Positions 39,544-49,940 of a stretch of DNA of 64,000 bases are shown here, one piece after another. The stretch spans positions 157,584 to 221,583 of the forward strand of contig OENT01000095.1 of assembly GCA_900239685.1 (NCBI GenBank), read 5' to 3'. Numbering within the stretch: the stretch's first letter is position 1; each line of letters starts with the position of its first letter. A program made the translations under genes and the position numbers. The notes under the pieces were generated by a model. That model had not been told where the DNA came from. It did no database searches and worked only from the letters and a program-made list of their open reading frames with translations. The stretch comes from Rotaria macrura. Lineage: Eukaryota > Rotifera > Eurotatoria > Philodinida > Philodinidae.

Positions 39544-40019
39544 AAAGGAGAAACGGCGGATTTTTGGGATTGCCAATCCCAAAACAATCCCAAAAGCCAC
39601 CAGCAATGTCTTCTTGTAAATGAAGGAATTACGAGCTGAAATTTTTATCATATGTAGACCTCGTGGTTCTTAAAATATCCTAAAAGTTTCAATTTAAACG
39701 AATGTTTCCTTCTTAAAATAATCAACTTTCAAGAAAAAAAGGTTTTTTGACCGTGCTGTGAAATAAGAGTATTGCTTGCGATCGCACTATCTTCAGTAGA
39801 AAACATCTGTTTACGCTGAAACTCTTAGAATATTCTAAGATCCATAAGACCTACATATGATAAAAATTTCAACTTGAAATGTCTTCATTTTCACGAGGAG
39901 ATTGCTGGTGAATTTCGGGATTGTTAAAATCAGAAAATCCAAAAGAAATCCAAACAATCCAAAGAAAATCTGAAAATTCAAAAAAGTCTGAAAATCCGAA
40001 ATCCGCCGTTTCCTCCTTG
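39544..40019. mobile_element. Inverted-repeat transposon with 8-9 bp target duplication
   Basis: Ends are AAAGGAGAAACGGCGGATTT (left) and its near-complement (right), and the inversion continues inward through CACCAGCAAT and AATTTTTATCATATGTAG. CAAATGATC flanks the element directly on both sides (39535-39543 and 40020-40028). An 8-9 bp duplication suits hAT or Mutator-type elements. No transposase frame. Confidence 0.8.
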
Positions 40020-40563
40020 CAAATGATCTAAACCTTCGACCGAAAACATTGAAATCCATCGATTTTACAATTGATAATGAAATGTAAAGAACAACATGCC
40101 TAACCGTCAGTAACTCTTAAATGGCGACAGTTTAGAATAAAAAACCTAGAACCAGCTATCGATACAACGAGAGTTATACTATGCCAAAGTTTATCAAACA
40201 TGTTGAATTCGAGAACATAGTCAGTGAAGAAGTAGTATAAACTCCAATATTCGTTCGACAAGTACCGATAAAAAAAAGACATGTATCAACTGAATAGTGG
40301 GAAAATGCTAGTTATTCGAATTTCTACATAGTATCTTTCTCTGGTAAATTAATGGAGGTGCAAGTAAAGTTTCGTTGTGTGAATACCATTGATATATTGT
40401 AATTTAGAAAATTTATTTCAACTAGTTAACGATAAGCAAAGCAATTTATTTTAATTATGACAATGTAAAACGTTTTCCATAAGAACGAGAGAGAAAAAAC
40501 GAAGAAATTCGCTTGCACATATCATCAATGATATGTTTTTGTTATATTGAATCCTGTTTACTC

Positions 40564-40590
40564 ATATATATATATATATATATATATATA
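40564..40590. repeat. AT dinucleotide microsatellite
   Basis: Uninterrupted alternating A and T over 27 bases in non-coding DNA. Confidence 0.9.
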
Positions 40591-41049
40591 GTGTGATTCT
40601 TTGAAAGCATGTGAACAATCGAACAACTATTGTGTCAAATATTTATCAGTGTGTCATGTTGGTTTGAAGAAACATGTTTTACTCTCACATGAGGCTCTAT
40701 TCCGTTCTATATTTAGGAAATTCTAGGACAGTCGATATCTTTCTACTTCATCATCTTCGATTCGTCGTAGAAGATATTAAAAATTGACTGATCTAGAGCG
40801 ACATTAGCCATGTCTCCTTTAGAGATTCCAGAAGATTTATATTGATTGTGAATGAGATTTATGTATTACAATGTTAAATTCGTAGAAATTTCGTCACACT
40901 TGATTAGTTCGGAAATCTATCAATACTTTTAAAAACAACTAGCTATATAATCGTAATAATGTTGTGTGAAGTTGTTTAAATATTTACAGTAAACGATGAA
41001 AAATTAATATATTCTGTGGTATATTTTCCATATTAAAATCTTTTAATAG

Positions 41050-41257
41050 ACAATGAATCATCGGTAAGTTCAGGAGTACTGACTCGATTACATTTACTCG
41101 TTCATAAACGAAGTCTTCGTAAAAAATTTAAAGCGTCTCAATTACATCTGTTACTTGTTTTTCGAGCGAAAATTAGAATTTTCACATTTATATTTCTGTT
41201 GCTATGTTGCTTATCCACTGCATTAGAATATGTTGGATTATGCATCCTTCGATTAAA
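41050..41257 (+). CDS. Candidate internal exon with a membrane segment
   Basis: Open in one frame from a consensus acceptor (TTTTAATAG) to a strong donor (AA|GTAAGA), entering in phase 1 and leaving in phase 2. It encodes a basic stretch (HKRSLRKKFKASQ) followed by a hydrophobic segment (RIFTFIFLLLCCLSTALEY) of membrane-span length. No partner exon was found on either side, and a transposon begins 120 bases downstream. It may be one exon of a larger gene, or a relic. Not recognised. Confidence 0.3.
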
Positions 41258-41380
41258 GTAAGATTCTTGGCATGATTTCATGCTTTAGAAGAAGATATTG
41301 ATGTAAGGCGAAAAACATGTGAGCCATCTACAAATTTGTGTGTGATTGAGTCATTAGTATGTTCAATCTTTAACAACTGA

Positions 41381-41831
41381 CAAGGGAACCTTCTCTGATG
41401 TGCCATTCCGATTTCCATCATTTTTTGCCTATAGATTGAGAAATTTCCAACAAACTCTCTGTGAGATACAAATCCTTCAGAAAAGGAATGATATACATGC
41501 TATGTGTGAAAAAGAATTTACATCCTAAGGGTTCTATATCTCAAAGAGAGTTTGTTAAAAACTTCTCAATTTTTTAATGATAGTTGGTCTAGCTGAAGTC
41601 TCTATATGGGTAACGTTTCAGATCAAAACTCGAATATAAGGTTTTTTCGAAAACCTGAGGTCCTCCACAGACATTTGTGAAGTAGACATATTGGGCTTTC
41701 CATAGGTCATCGAAATCTCAATAGGAACTCAAATCCTTTTAGGGTTTTTTACCAGAATGTTATGGAGTATCTACATGACATAGGCAAAGAATGATGAAAA
41801 TCGGAATAGCACATCAGAGAAGGTTCCCTCG
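41381..41831. mobile_element. Inverted-repeat element, about 450 bp
   Basis: Left end CAAGGGAACCTTCTCTGATG and right end (complement CGAGGGAACCTTCTCTGATG) agree for about 50 bases. A second, inner pair (around ACAAACTCTCT and AGAGAGTTTGT) is also inverted, so the element can fold back on itself. No target duplication could be read. Confidence 0.75.
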
Positions 41832-42689
41832 TAAACATGTTTGATACAAATACATCATCCGTTCTAAGTAAACAGTTTGTAAATAATCAAAGCCTTCTCT
41901 TTCGGAAAAGAACAAGATAGAGAAAATCAGCTATATTGATGGACACCAAATAAATTTGAATGATTTAAGTAGAAAATTAAATTATTAAAGATCTCGTAAA
42001 ATGACAGATTTTTTCATCACTGGATTCTCTAGTATAACTTGGCTTCTATAGTAACGAAGTTGTAAAATTCTTGAAAAAGCGACACTTCTATCTTTTTGTA
42101 AATATAATCTTCTGAAACACAATGAAGAAACAGTGCTTTCCTTGATGATAAGTTTAGTCTTGTTTTTATCTTACGTGACAAAAAGAAGATAATGATTAAA
42201 CCTTTTACAGCTTTCACGATATCACTAATCATGTCCAGAGGAATAATATTTGGGAGAAAATGTAACCCGTTCCGGACGGATGGTACTAAATGGACACATT
42301 TTGAAATTGTTTTATCAAAGCCTGTTTCAAACTTATGTGGAATACCGTTTTAATATCATGATAAATTAAGGGCACCAATGTCACAATTTATTCACCTTTC
42401 ATTCAAAATAAATACACTTTGCTTTTTCAAAACAGCATCATGAGACCTGTGCAGCATGGAGAATCCCCACGGTCAAAGCTATCACTGTTTTGAACATCTA
42501 ATAAAAGTCGATATTCAAAGCACCAACTGCAAAGCTTTTGTTGATAAATTTTCGGTTTCCGTCACCACTGATGACAGTTTTTCAGTAATGAATGATATAA
42601 CAAAAAACAAGAATGCCACCTTTTGGTTACATACGGAGGTAATGATACAAACATGCCAAAAAATTGATATTTTTTCTATCTAAAAGAAT

Positions 42690-43105
42690 TTGATGTTATA
42701 CAATTTTTCTTACTCTATATCATGAATATAGAATAAAGATTATCTTTCTACCTTTTCTCTCAATGTCTCAAGTAAGTTATCGCTAGAATACTGTGAAATA
42801 TCACGGAATTATCCAAATTTTCCCTATTTTCTTGAGATAAGACCTAGAATTTAGAGAGGGTGTGGAAGTTTTCGAAGCATCCAGTAGTGATTGCCAATGG
42901 TAAGATATAATCTAGTTCGAAAGCTCCCAATGCTTATTTAAAGTCTGAGTCTTATCTCGAGAAAACAGCCAAATTTTGCATCATTTCTTGATCTTTCACA
43001 ATACTCTATCGATAAATCAGTTGAGGTATTGAGGGAAGAGGTAGAACCATAATCTTTGTTCTAGTTTCAAGGTATGGATGAAGAATAAGTATAAACTATC
43101 AAACT
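42690..43105. repeat. Long imperfect inverted repeat (about 200-bp arms)
   Basis: The left arm (around AAGATTATCTTTCTACC, TTCTTGAGATAAGAC) pairs with the right arm read in reverse (AAGATTATGGTTCTACC, TTCTCGAGATAAGAC). Two 35-bp direct repeats containing CGG(A/T)CGGATG lie outside it at about 42255-42294 and 43138-43177. It resembles a degenerate foldback transposon. Confidence 0.6.
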
Positions 43106-45436
43106 CGTTTAGGTAGTAATAAGATCAATTTTTTGCCATGTTTGTACCGTTACGGTCGGATGTGACTAAAATGTAACATCAAGTCGTTTTGTGACTCACC
43201 ATCTTCCCCGAATCGAATATTAGATTTTCGATATATGCGCAGTAACTCAAGCTCAAGTACGATGGAGGAGACATTTTTGCATTCGCTCCTTCTGGTAGCA
43301 GGCAAGATAGGGTTAAGCTTGCAAACTCTCACTATCTTGACAAAGATTTTCAACGTGATTAAAATCAGTGATAAATGAGTCGTTTTGTCGGAATCCGTTC
43401 TACTGTGGAAGATATAATTCAAACACAAACAGCTTTCAATGACGGAATAATATAATTTTAGTCAGAATTACATTTCTTCAAGGCATAACCGAAAATGATG
43501 TTTTCTTAAAGAACTTCTTAATTCATATATATTGAACTTTCCAGACTGGCAAAACATTTTACCTTTTTGAAAAAATAAAACAGTATGGGAAATTTCTTTC
43601 TCTATTGAATCGCTTGCAACTCAAGCTTTTGTGTGATACATGTCGATATAAAAGTAAATACTGAAATATTAATCTTCAAATACTACCTTTTTGTATAGTA
43701 GAGTATCTGTTTCATTTGATTGTTTGGGAAACATTTATACATATTCGTAGTAGTCAGTTCTCTTCTACTCAAGCCTGAGCATTGCTTTCATTAGTTAATT
43801 TAACTGACGTCAAAAAAAAAGTCTTCACCAATACTTGTGAAAATTCTTCACCTCCTGATGTATCAACAAGTTAAAGAATTATTGTTTAGCACAAAAATTT
43901 CGGCGCTTCCATTCTTGTTTGTGAAATGTAGATATTTAGTGTATTATAAGCGCAGTCGCGGCCACTGAGTTATGTCTGACCGACCGTCACTCAATAAGCT
44001 GCTGTGCATAAAAAAATCTTCATTCATCTTTGTTCCGACCAGTGATATACTTCGTTTTAATTTTCTCACAGATAGATGTAAGCACGCACGTATTAAATAT
44101 CTTGTGAATCATCTATTTCTGTTTCTGCTCGTGAGTTATATCATCAACTGGAATTCTTCGCATATCTTCTAAACTTCTAATCGTATACAACGTTTAGAGT
44201 TTGTTCGGTATTTCGTTGATACTTTATTTATGTGTTTGAATGAATAGCTTTAAAAAACTACAAATTTCATATCTGACTTCATTTATCGCTGATACCAATC
44301 TTGTTCATGAAGTTTGATGAAGATTATTAACATGAAGGTGAAACAATGTCAATATTTAAAAACATGAAAGCAACGTGACTTTATGTCAGCACATTACAAA
44401 TTCATTTCATTCTATAAATAAACATATGAGATGAAATGATTAGGGATGAATATATCCATATGAGACATTTTCGTAATTCTTTAATGTGGAGAGATTGAGA
44501 CGTTCACCTTGCATTAAAAAAATTCAAGAAACCTGTCTTTCAACGTGTCCCTACTATCTAACAATAAGTTTCTCTGTGTTTCCTATGAAATGGCAGCTCT
44601 TTTTTGTCTTCTTGTTCAAATGAGCTACGCGTCGTATTTGTCTCTTTTGACAATGATTCGAAACGCATTCGTTTTCGAATGTGTTTCGCTGTGTTTCTTC
44701 AAGTCAATTTTCAATTAAACAGTAGCTGTATTTTTATTCGACTGAAGCAAGTTTTGAAAATTCAAGTTTCTAAAACACAGCAAACAAGTTTATTTCTCTA
44801 AAATATAATTCAGTTTCTCTCGAATAAGAAATTATTCATAAGGCGTTTCATTGTGTTATTTTCTGCAGAGAACGTATTTCACAGGTTTGATTTTCCGGAC
44901 ATGTTACGTAAGGAATTAATATCCACATAAGTTTTAAGTTGACCACGACTGACTAGTTTTTTTTCTTAATTTTCTTACAACACTTTGTCAAACACAGTTG
45001 ATCCTTTCAAAACAATAAAATATGTAGGAATCATCGAATATACGGTCAGATGCGGTGTGTTTGTTATTCTTTCTGTTCAATTCTAAGTACCTTCTTTAAT
45101 CATAGTTGAAGATCAAATGGAATAGAAATGGTTATTGGATCCGTCCTTCTTCAATATAGAAATGTAATCATAAGTGGAGGTGATTTCAATTTCGTATCCT
45201 TTTCTTTTCTCGTTTTCAATGTTTTAGGATTATACGTAGATACGTATACAAATATGAATCAATAAAAATAAACAACAAACAATAGATAGACTTTGACGAC
45301 AAAACGATGATTCATTGTGTTCAATTGATACTACACCACAACTTTTTACGATGCAATAGTTCTTTGTAAACTCTTAGGTTATTATTCAATGGTGAATTGT
45401 CGAATGCGCCTCAGCTATCTTTGCTCTACACTACTA

Positions 45437-45719
45437 CTCCAAATTAGGGGTGGCACTTTATCTTTACTTTACAAAATAAAGTAAAGTTGAGAAACTTTAC
45501 TTTCTCGGTAAAGTAAAGTTCAACACTTTGCTTTACTTGGTAAAGAAAAGTTTTTTTTTACTTTACTCGAAAAAGTAAAGTTGAAAAAGTTTGGATTTTT
45601 AATCTATCCATCAAAAATATTGTTGTCTAACTTGACTTCGCCAAGTAAAGTAAAGTGATCCAGCTTTACTTTACTTTTTCAAAGTGAAATAAAGATAAAG
45701 TGCCAGCCCTACTCCAAAT
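45437..45719. mobile_element. hAT-type foldback MITE, short member
   Basis: The element spans 45445-45711 (267 bp). Its ends are TAGGGGTGGCACTTTA and, on the other side, the complement of TAGGGCTGGCACTTTA. A perfect 8-bp target duplication CTCCAAAT flanks it (45437-45444, 45712-45719). TAGGGGTGGC-type ends with 8-bp duplications are characteristic of hAT transposons. The interior is built of repeated CTTTACTTT / AAAGTAAAG and has no coding capacity. Confidence 0.9.
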
Positions 45720-48181
45720 TAAAAATCAACAAGAGAAAAGAACTTCGTTTTTGTCCAGGTACAATTAGAACTAAATGCGATCGAAATTTCAGTAAGTATT
45801 CTAACTTAATTTACCTCTTTTTTGACAGCTCATATGTCAGATTTTTCTGATCTCCAGATCAAATTAAACATGCTCCTAATGGAACTCAAGACGCTAGATT
45901 ACTTGTATTTTTATTCTCATGTGGCATATATATTGACACAATGTATAGCGAGCTTGAATAGCAGATTTCATCATCAGCTAAAAATACTTAGAGTTCTAAC
46001 TAGATCAATTTGAGCCAACAAACAATGAGTTGGTTACAACGACAAATCATATTCTGTGGATAAATACATACTAAACGCAAATGTGAGAAAGCGAATACAG
46101 ATAGCACCGGTATTTATTTAACACGGCACAACTAATAATTAAAAATACGGCTATCGTTAGCGTGATCATGAGACATTGACAAAAAAAAATATACTCAGAA
46201 AAAATAAATACATTAATGTGTATTTTTTCCATTAAAACTAAAGTTTATTTCAAGTTTAAATTTAGCGCAAATAATAACTATCATGATAAGCTCAAGTTAT
46301 ATGGATATGATCTGAATCAGATCGCAATGAACAATAATCTTCTTCAAACTAATTTAATTCAATGATTGTTTGCTAATGTTCACATGTGTTTTATTATCTG
46401 TTCTCTTACTGTTCGAATCTGCCTCGTAGAAGCGGTTACGGTTTGTGTGGAATCAGTATAACTGCCTATAAGGCGGCATGAACATGGCAAGATTAGGATA
46501 CAGAATCCATGGGTGAGATACTGTCTTTTTTCTCTGAAACTCAAAAACACATTTTATTAGACACGTTTTTCAATAGCAGTGCTACAAGCGAACGCTGACC
46601 GGTTCAACGCGCTCATCAACTCTTAAAATAAGTTCTATCAAACGTGTTATTCTCAAAAGTGTTTTGCATCGTCAATTTTGGTATCAATGAAATTCGTCCG
46701 ACCGATCAGCATAAATACGCCTCGCAGTAATGGGATAATGCGTATTTTTGCATAAAATTACGCCATGGGTGAAAGAAGATTCGTGTAGGCTTCGCTAATT
46801 TCTCTCTTAACAATAATTCTCTATTGTTTTGAACATAGCTCCTTTTTCTTCTGCCAGTTCATTATCACATATCGCCAAGTTGTTACTTGGTTATCATCTG
46901 CTTGTGGCATTGTTTAATAAAAGCCAATAATAGTATGTTGTTATTTGTTAAAACAGCATCATTTGTTAAAATTTAAATAACTTAAAACCAAGGAAAAATC
47001 TAAATATACAAATCGAACACCTAGAAAACATGTCGTAAAATAGAAACAAACAAGTTCAAAACCATCAAGAACAGTAAAAAATATCGAGTTGAAAAGATGC
47101 TTTCTTAAACAACTTATTGAATCAATCGCTGAAGTAGACGTATGGATTCTCACGAAAAGAAAATTATTTACTGCAACAAACATTCAAACAGACTTGCACA
47201 TATCAGTTGGATAATTAAAATAAATCTATCTATTTAAAAACCGTTTTATCCATACTTGATTTATGTATACAAACGTAAATTTTATTTAAACCTTTCTACA
47301 CGCATATTATATTGTTTGGCGAGATCAACTGATTTATACTATTTGTTAAAGCAAATCATTGAAAACAAGCATGAAAGGACAATGTGGAGCATTGAATGCA
47401 TCTTAGATTAATGAGAGATAAGTACTTGCATGCATGCGCTCGGAATATTTCTATCAATCATCCATGAATACACGAAAGAAATAATATCTATTTTGATTAT
47501 TTATAGCAAAAAAAGACTGAAATATAATGAACGAAGTTTCATCAAATACAACAATGGCAAAATAATGACATGATGTTGGTTACTTCACATGCGATATGTA
47601 CACAAGTAATCGATGTCATATTATCTACAAGTAATCGAGCATTTCTAAAGATATATGTTCTTGCAATAGGATAGATAAATTCTTAAATTGCATTTCACTT
47701 TCCTGATTGAAATATATTCGGCATTCAAGAAACGTCCTATGCAAAAATAACATATACCTAACCGTAATACAAACAATCCTTCGCATTCTAACCAGATTGT
47801 AAGCCTATTCGTACCTAAGTGTTTAATGTCATATAGCAGTTTTACTGAACCTGCGCTGCAAGCTTCTCTTTAGGAACGAACAATATGTGAGCATTCTGTA
47901 GTCTATCAATCATTGAATAAAAGAAAATAGAAAATTTGGCATCTTCGCTAAATTTTTATTTTCAGCGAACAATAATATAAAAACTATATAAAAAACTACA
48001 GGGTGAAATCGAAATTTTTAAGAATAAAAATCTTAACTAAATTTCACAAAAGACAACTAAATGCCTTACATGCTCTAACTACTAAAGATTTAAAAATTCT
48101 AGTTTTTTTTTAATGTTTTCAAGTTTTTTTCGGAAGGCAAATGTAACGATTTGCTTGGGATTTTCATGGATCGCCAGTTCT

Positions 48182-49716
48182 TTAGAGCTTTCCACCTAAA
48201 AGAGAAGTAGAAGACACACAATTAATACATTAATGCGATAATTTCATTTGTCAGAAGAATTACTTACCAAAGAGTTTGCGGAACTCGTTAAAGTCGAGGC
48301 TACCATTGCTATTAGTGTCAGCAGCAGAAAAGAGAGCAGATGCACCATCGAATCCACCAGATGATGATCCCCATGATCCCCCGAAGCTAGCACCACCTTC
48401 CCATCCGCTGAAGCCACTTGATGATTCGAATGATTCAGCAAAGCTAGCACCACTATCCCAACCAGCTGAACCACCAGCTGATTCGAATCCGTATGAGCTA
48501 GCACCGAAACCGACGGCAGCACCACCGCCTGGAGCTGACTAAAAGCTCACAACAATAATTTGATGTCTAAATACTACAGTAGGAATATGATGAAGAACAT
48601 ACGAGATCTTCGACAACACCGGCAGCACGAGCTTGAGCAAGAAGTGATGAAGCATCAAGAAGTTGAGCACCATATTGTTGTACATAGGCAGCTGGGTTAC
48701 CAGAAACAACACCAAGGTTTTGGAATTGACGAACAACATTGGCTGAACTTTGTTCATATTGAATAATCACGTTGCGTGGTGCAGCATAAGCTTTAGCGGC
48801 AGCAGCACGTTGAACGATGACTTTTCGTTGGGGTTGTGGTCCATATGGAACCCATCGTTCGATGATGATGTCACCTGAAATCAACCGTCAACACTGTAAC
48901 AGAACTATACTCGATAGATGAAGATACTAACGTGGTTTGGGTGGGAGGGGTGGAAGACGTTCGATGATGACTGATCGTGGTGGAACTGGTAGACCAGGTA
49001 AACGACGGATGACAGTTTGAGAAGCCACTACTGGTGGTGGTTGAGGTGGTCGTTCACGGAGAACGAGTGGTGGTGGTGTTGGGAGAGGTGGGGCTTGTTG
49101 ACGAACACGGAGTGGAGGTGGTGCTGGTGGTTGAGGTGGGCGCACTTCTTTGATGATGAGTGGCTAGAGTAAGAAAGAAAGTCGTATTTCATGATAGAGA
49201 ACATGAGTGATGATCAAGATAGCTTACGCCTGGAGGTGGGAGAGGTGGTGGTTGAAGGAATCGAACTTTGATGTTTTGTGTGTATGTTTGTGCACCACCA
49301 GCAGCTGCACGGTGGATGATTTGTGGATTCGAGTCAATGAAGAGGCCTTGAGCATCACTGGCATATTGCACGCCTGCACTTGATGCACCGCTTGATGCTC
49401 CGTAAGCAGCACTAGCACCACTTGAGTATGATGAAAAGCCACTTGAACCAGCACCAGCACCAGCACCGAAGCCACCTCCTATGTAGTAAGTAGATTCAGA
49501 AGAACCACCGAAGTCAGCAGCACCGGAGGATGCATATTCGTAGCTTGAAGACCCAGAACTAGCACCGGCTCCTGAAGTAGTTGAAATGAACAAGTTATAT
49601 TGACGGATCAAATCAGATATAAAGCAAAGCAACTTACCGAGGTATTGACTAAATTCACTGAAATCTACACCAGCGTCGCTGCTGAAATCAGCTTGATAAA
49701 ATGCGACATCAGCCAT
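48182..49716 (-). CDS. EF-hand-capped Gly-rich/Pro-repeat protein, copy D
   Basis: Complete 403-residue member. Exons: 49716-49638, 49571-49228, 49163-48932, 48874-48603, 48538-48268, 48195-48182. Core and C-terminal EF loop (DTNSNGSLDFNE, 383-394) are conserved and it ends FGGKL. The N-terminal EF loop is altered: DFSSDAGVDFSE has Ala at the normally invariant Gly of position 6, although the acidic positions 1, 5 and 12 remain. The first glycine region has its own motif set (SYEYASSG, STYYIGGG), and the second is 17 residues shorter than in B and C. It is set apart from C by 17 kb. Confidence 0.92.
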
Positions 49717-49797
49717 TTTTGTGAATGTTGGTGTAATGGGAATACACTAGGCAGAGGTGATGGTTGAAAGTGAAGATGATCTGCTTGAGGACCAATG

Positions 49798-49940
49798 TTT
49801 ATATAGACCAATGCGATCATGCATGAATGAAGATGAAATATCGAAGGGGAGAGGGGTGAAGTAACGACAGCATGTTTTCGGTCGAACGGTTTCTTTCCTC
49901 GCTTGCTTGTCAAGGTTAATTTTTTACGTGAAACAATGAT
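49798..49940 (-). promoter_or_regulatory. Promoter of EF-hand family copy D
   Basis: TATATAAA (49805-49798), CATGCATGATCG (49825-49814) and the distal block ATCATTGTTTCACGTA (49940-49925) are all on the reverse strand. TCCTCAAGCAGAT.ATCTTCACTTTC just after the TATA region is shared with copy C, which may mark the transcription start area and 5' leader. Confidence 0.75.

Larger units (their letters stand above)
31011..48181. other. 17-kb gene-poor stretch between copies C and D
   Basis: No complete gene recognised. It holds several inverted-repeat or foldback elements (32043, 39544, 41381, 42690, 45445), one candidate exon (41050-41257) and a purine-rich tract at about 34905-35015. Open frames up to 117 codons (37105-37458) show no motif. 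A relic of another EF-hand family copy was looked for and not seen. Confidence 0.5.
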
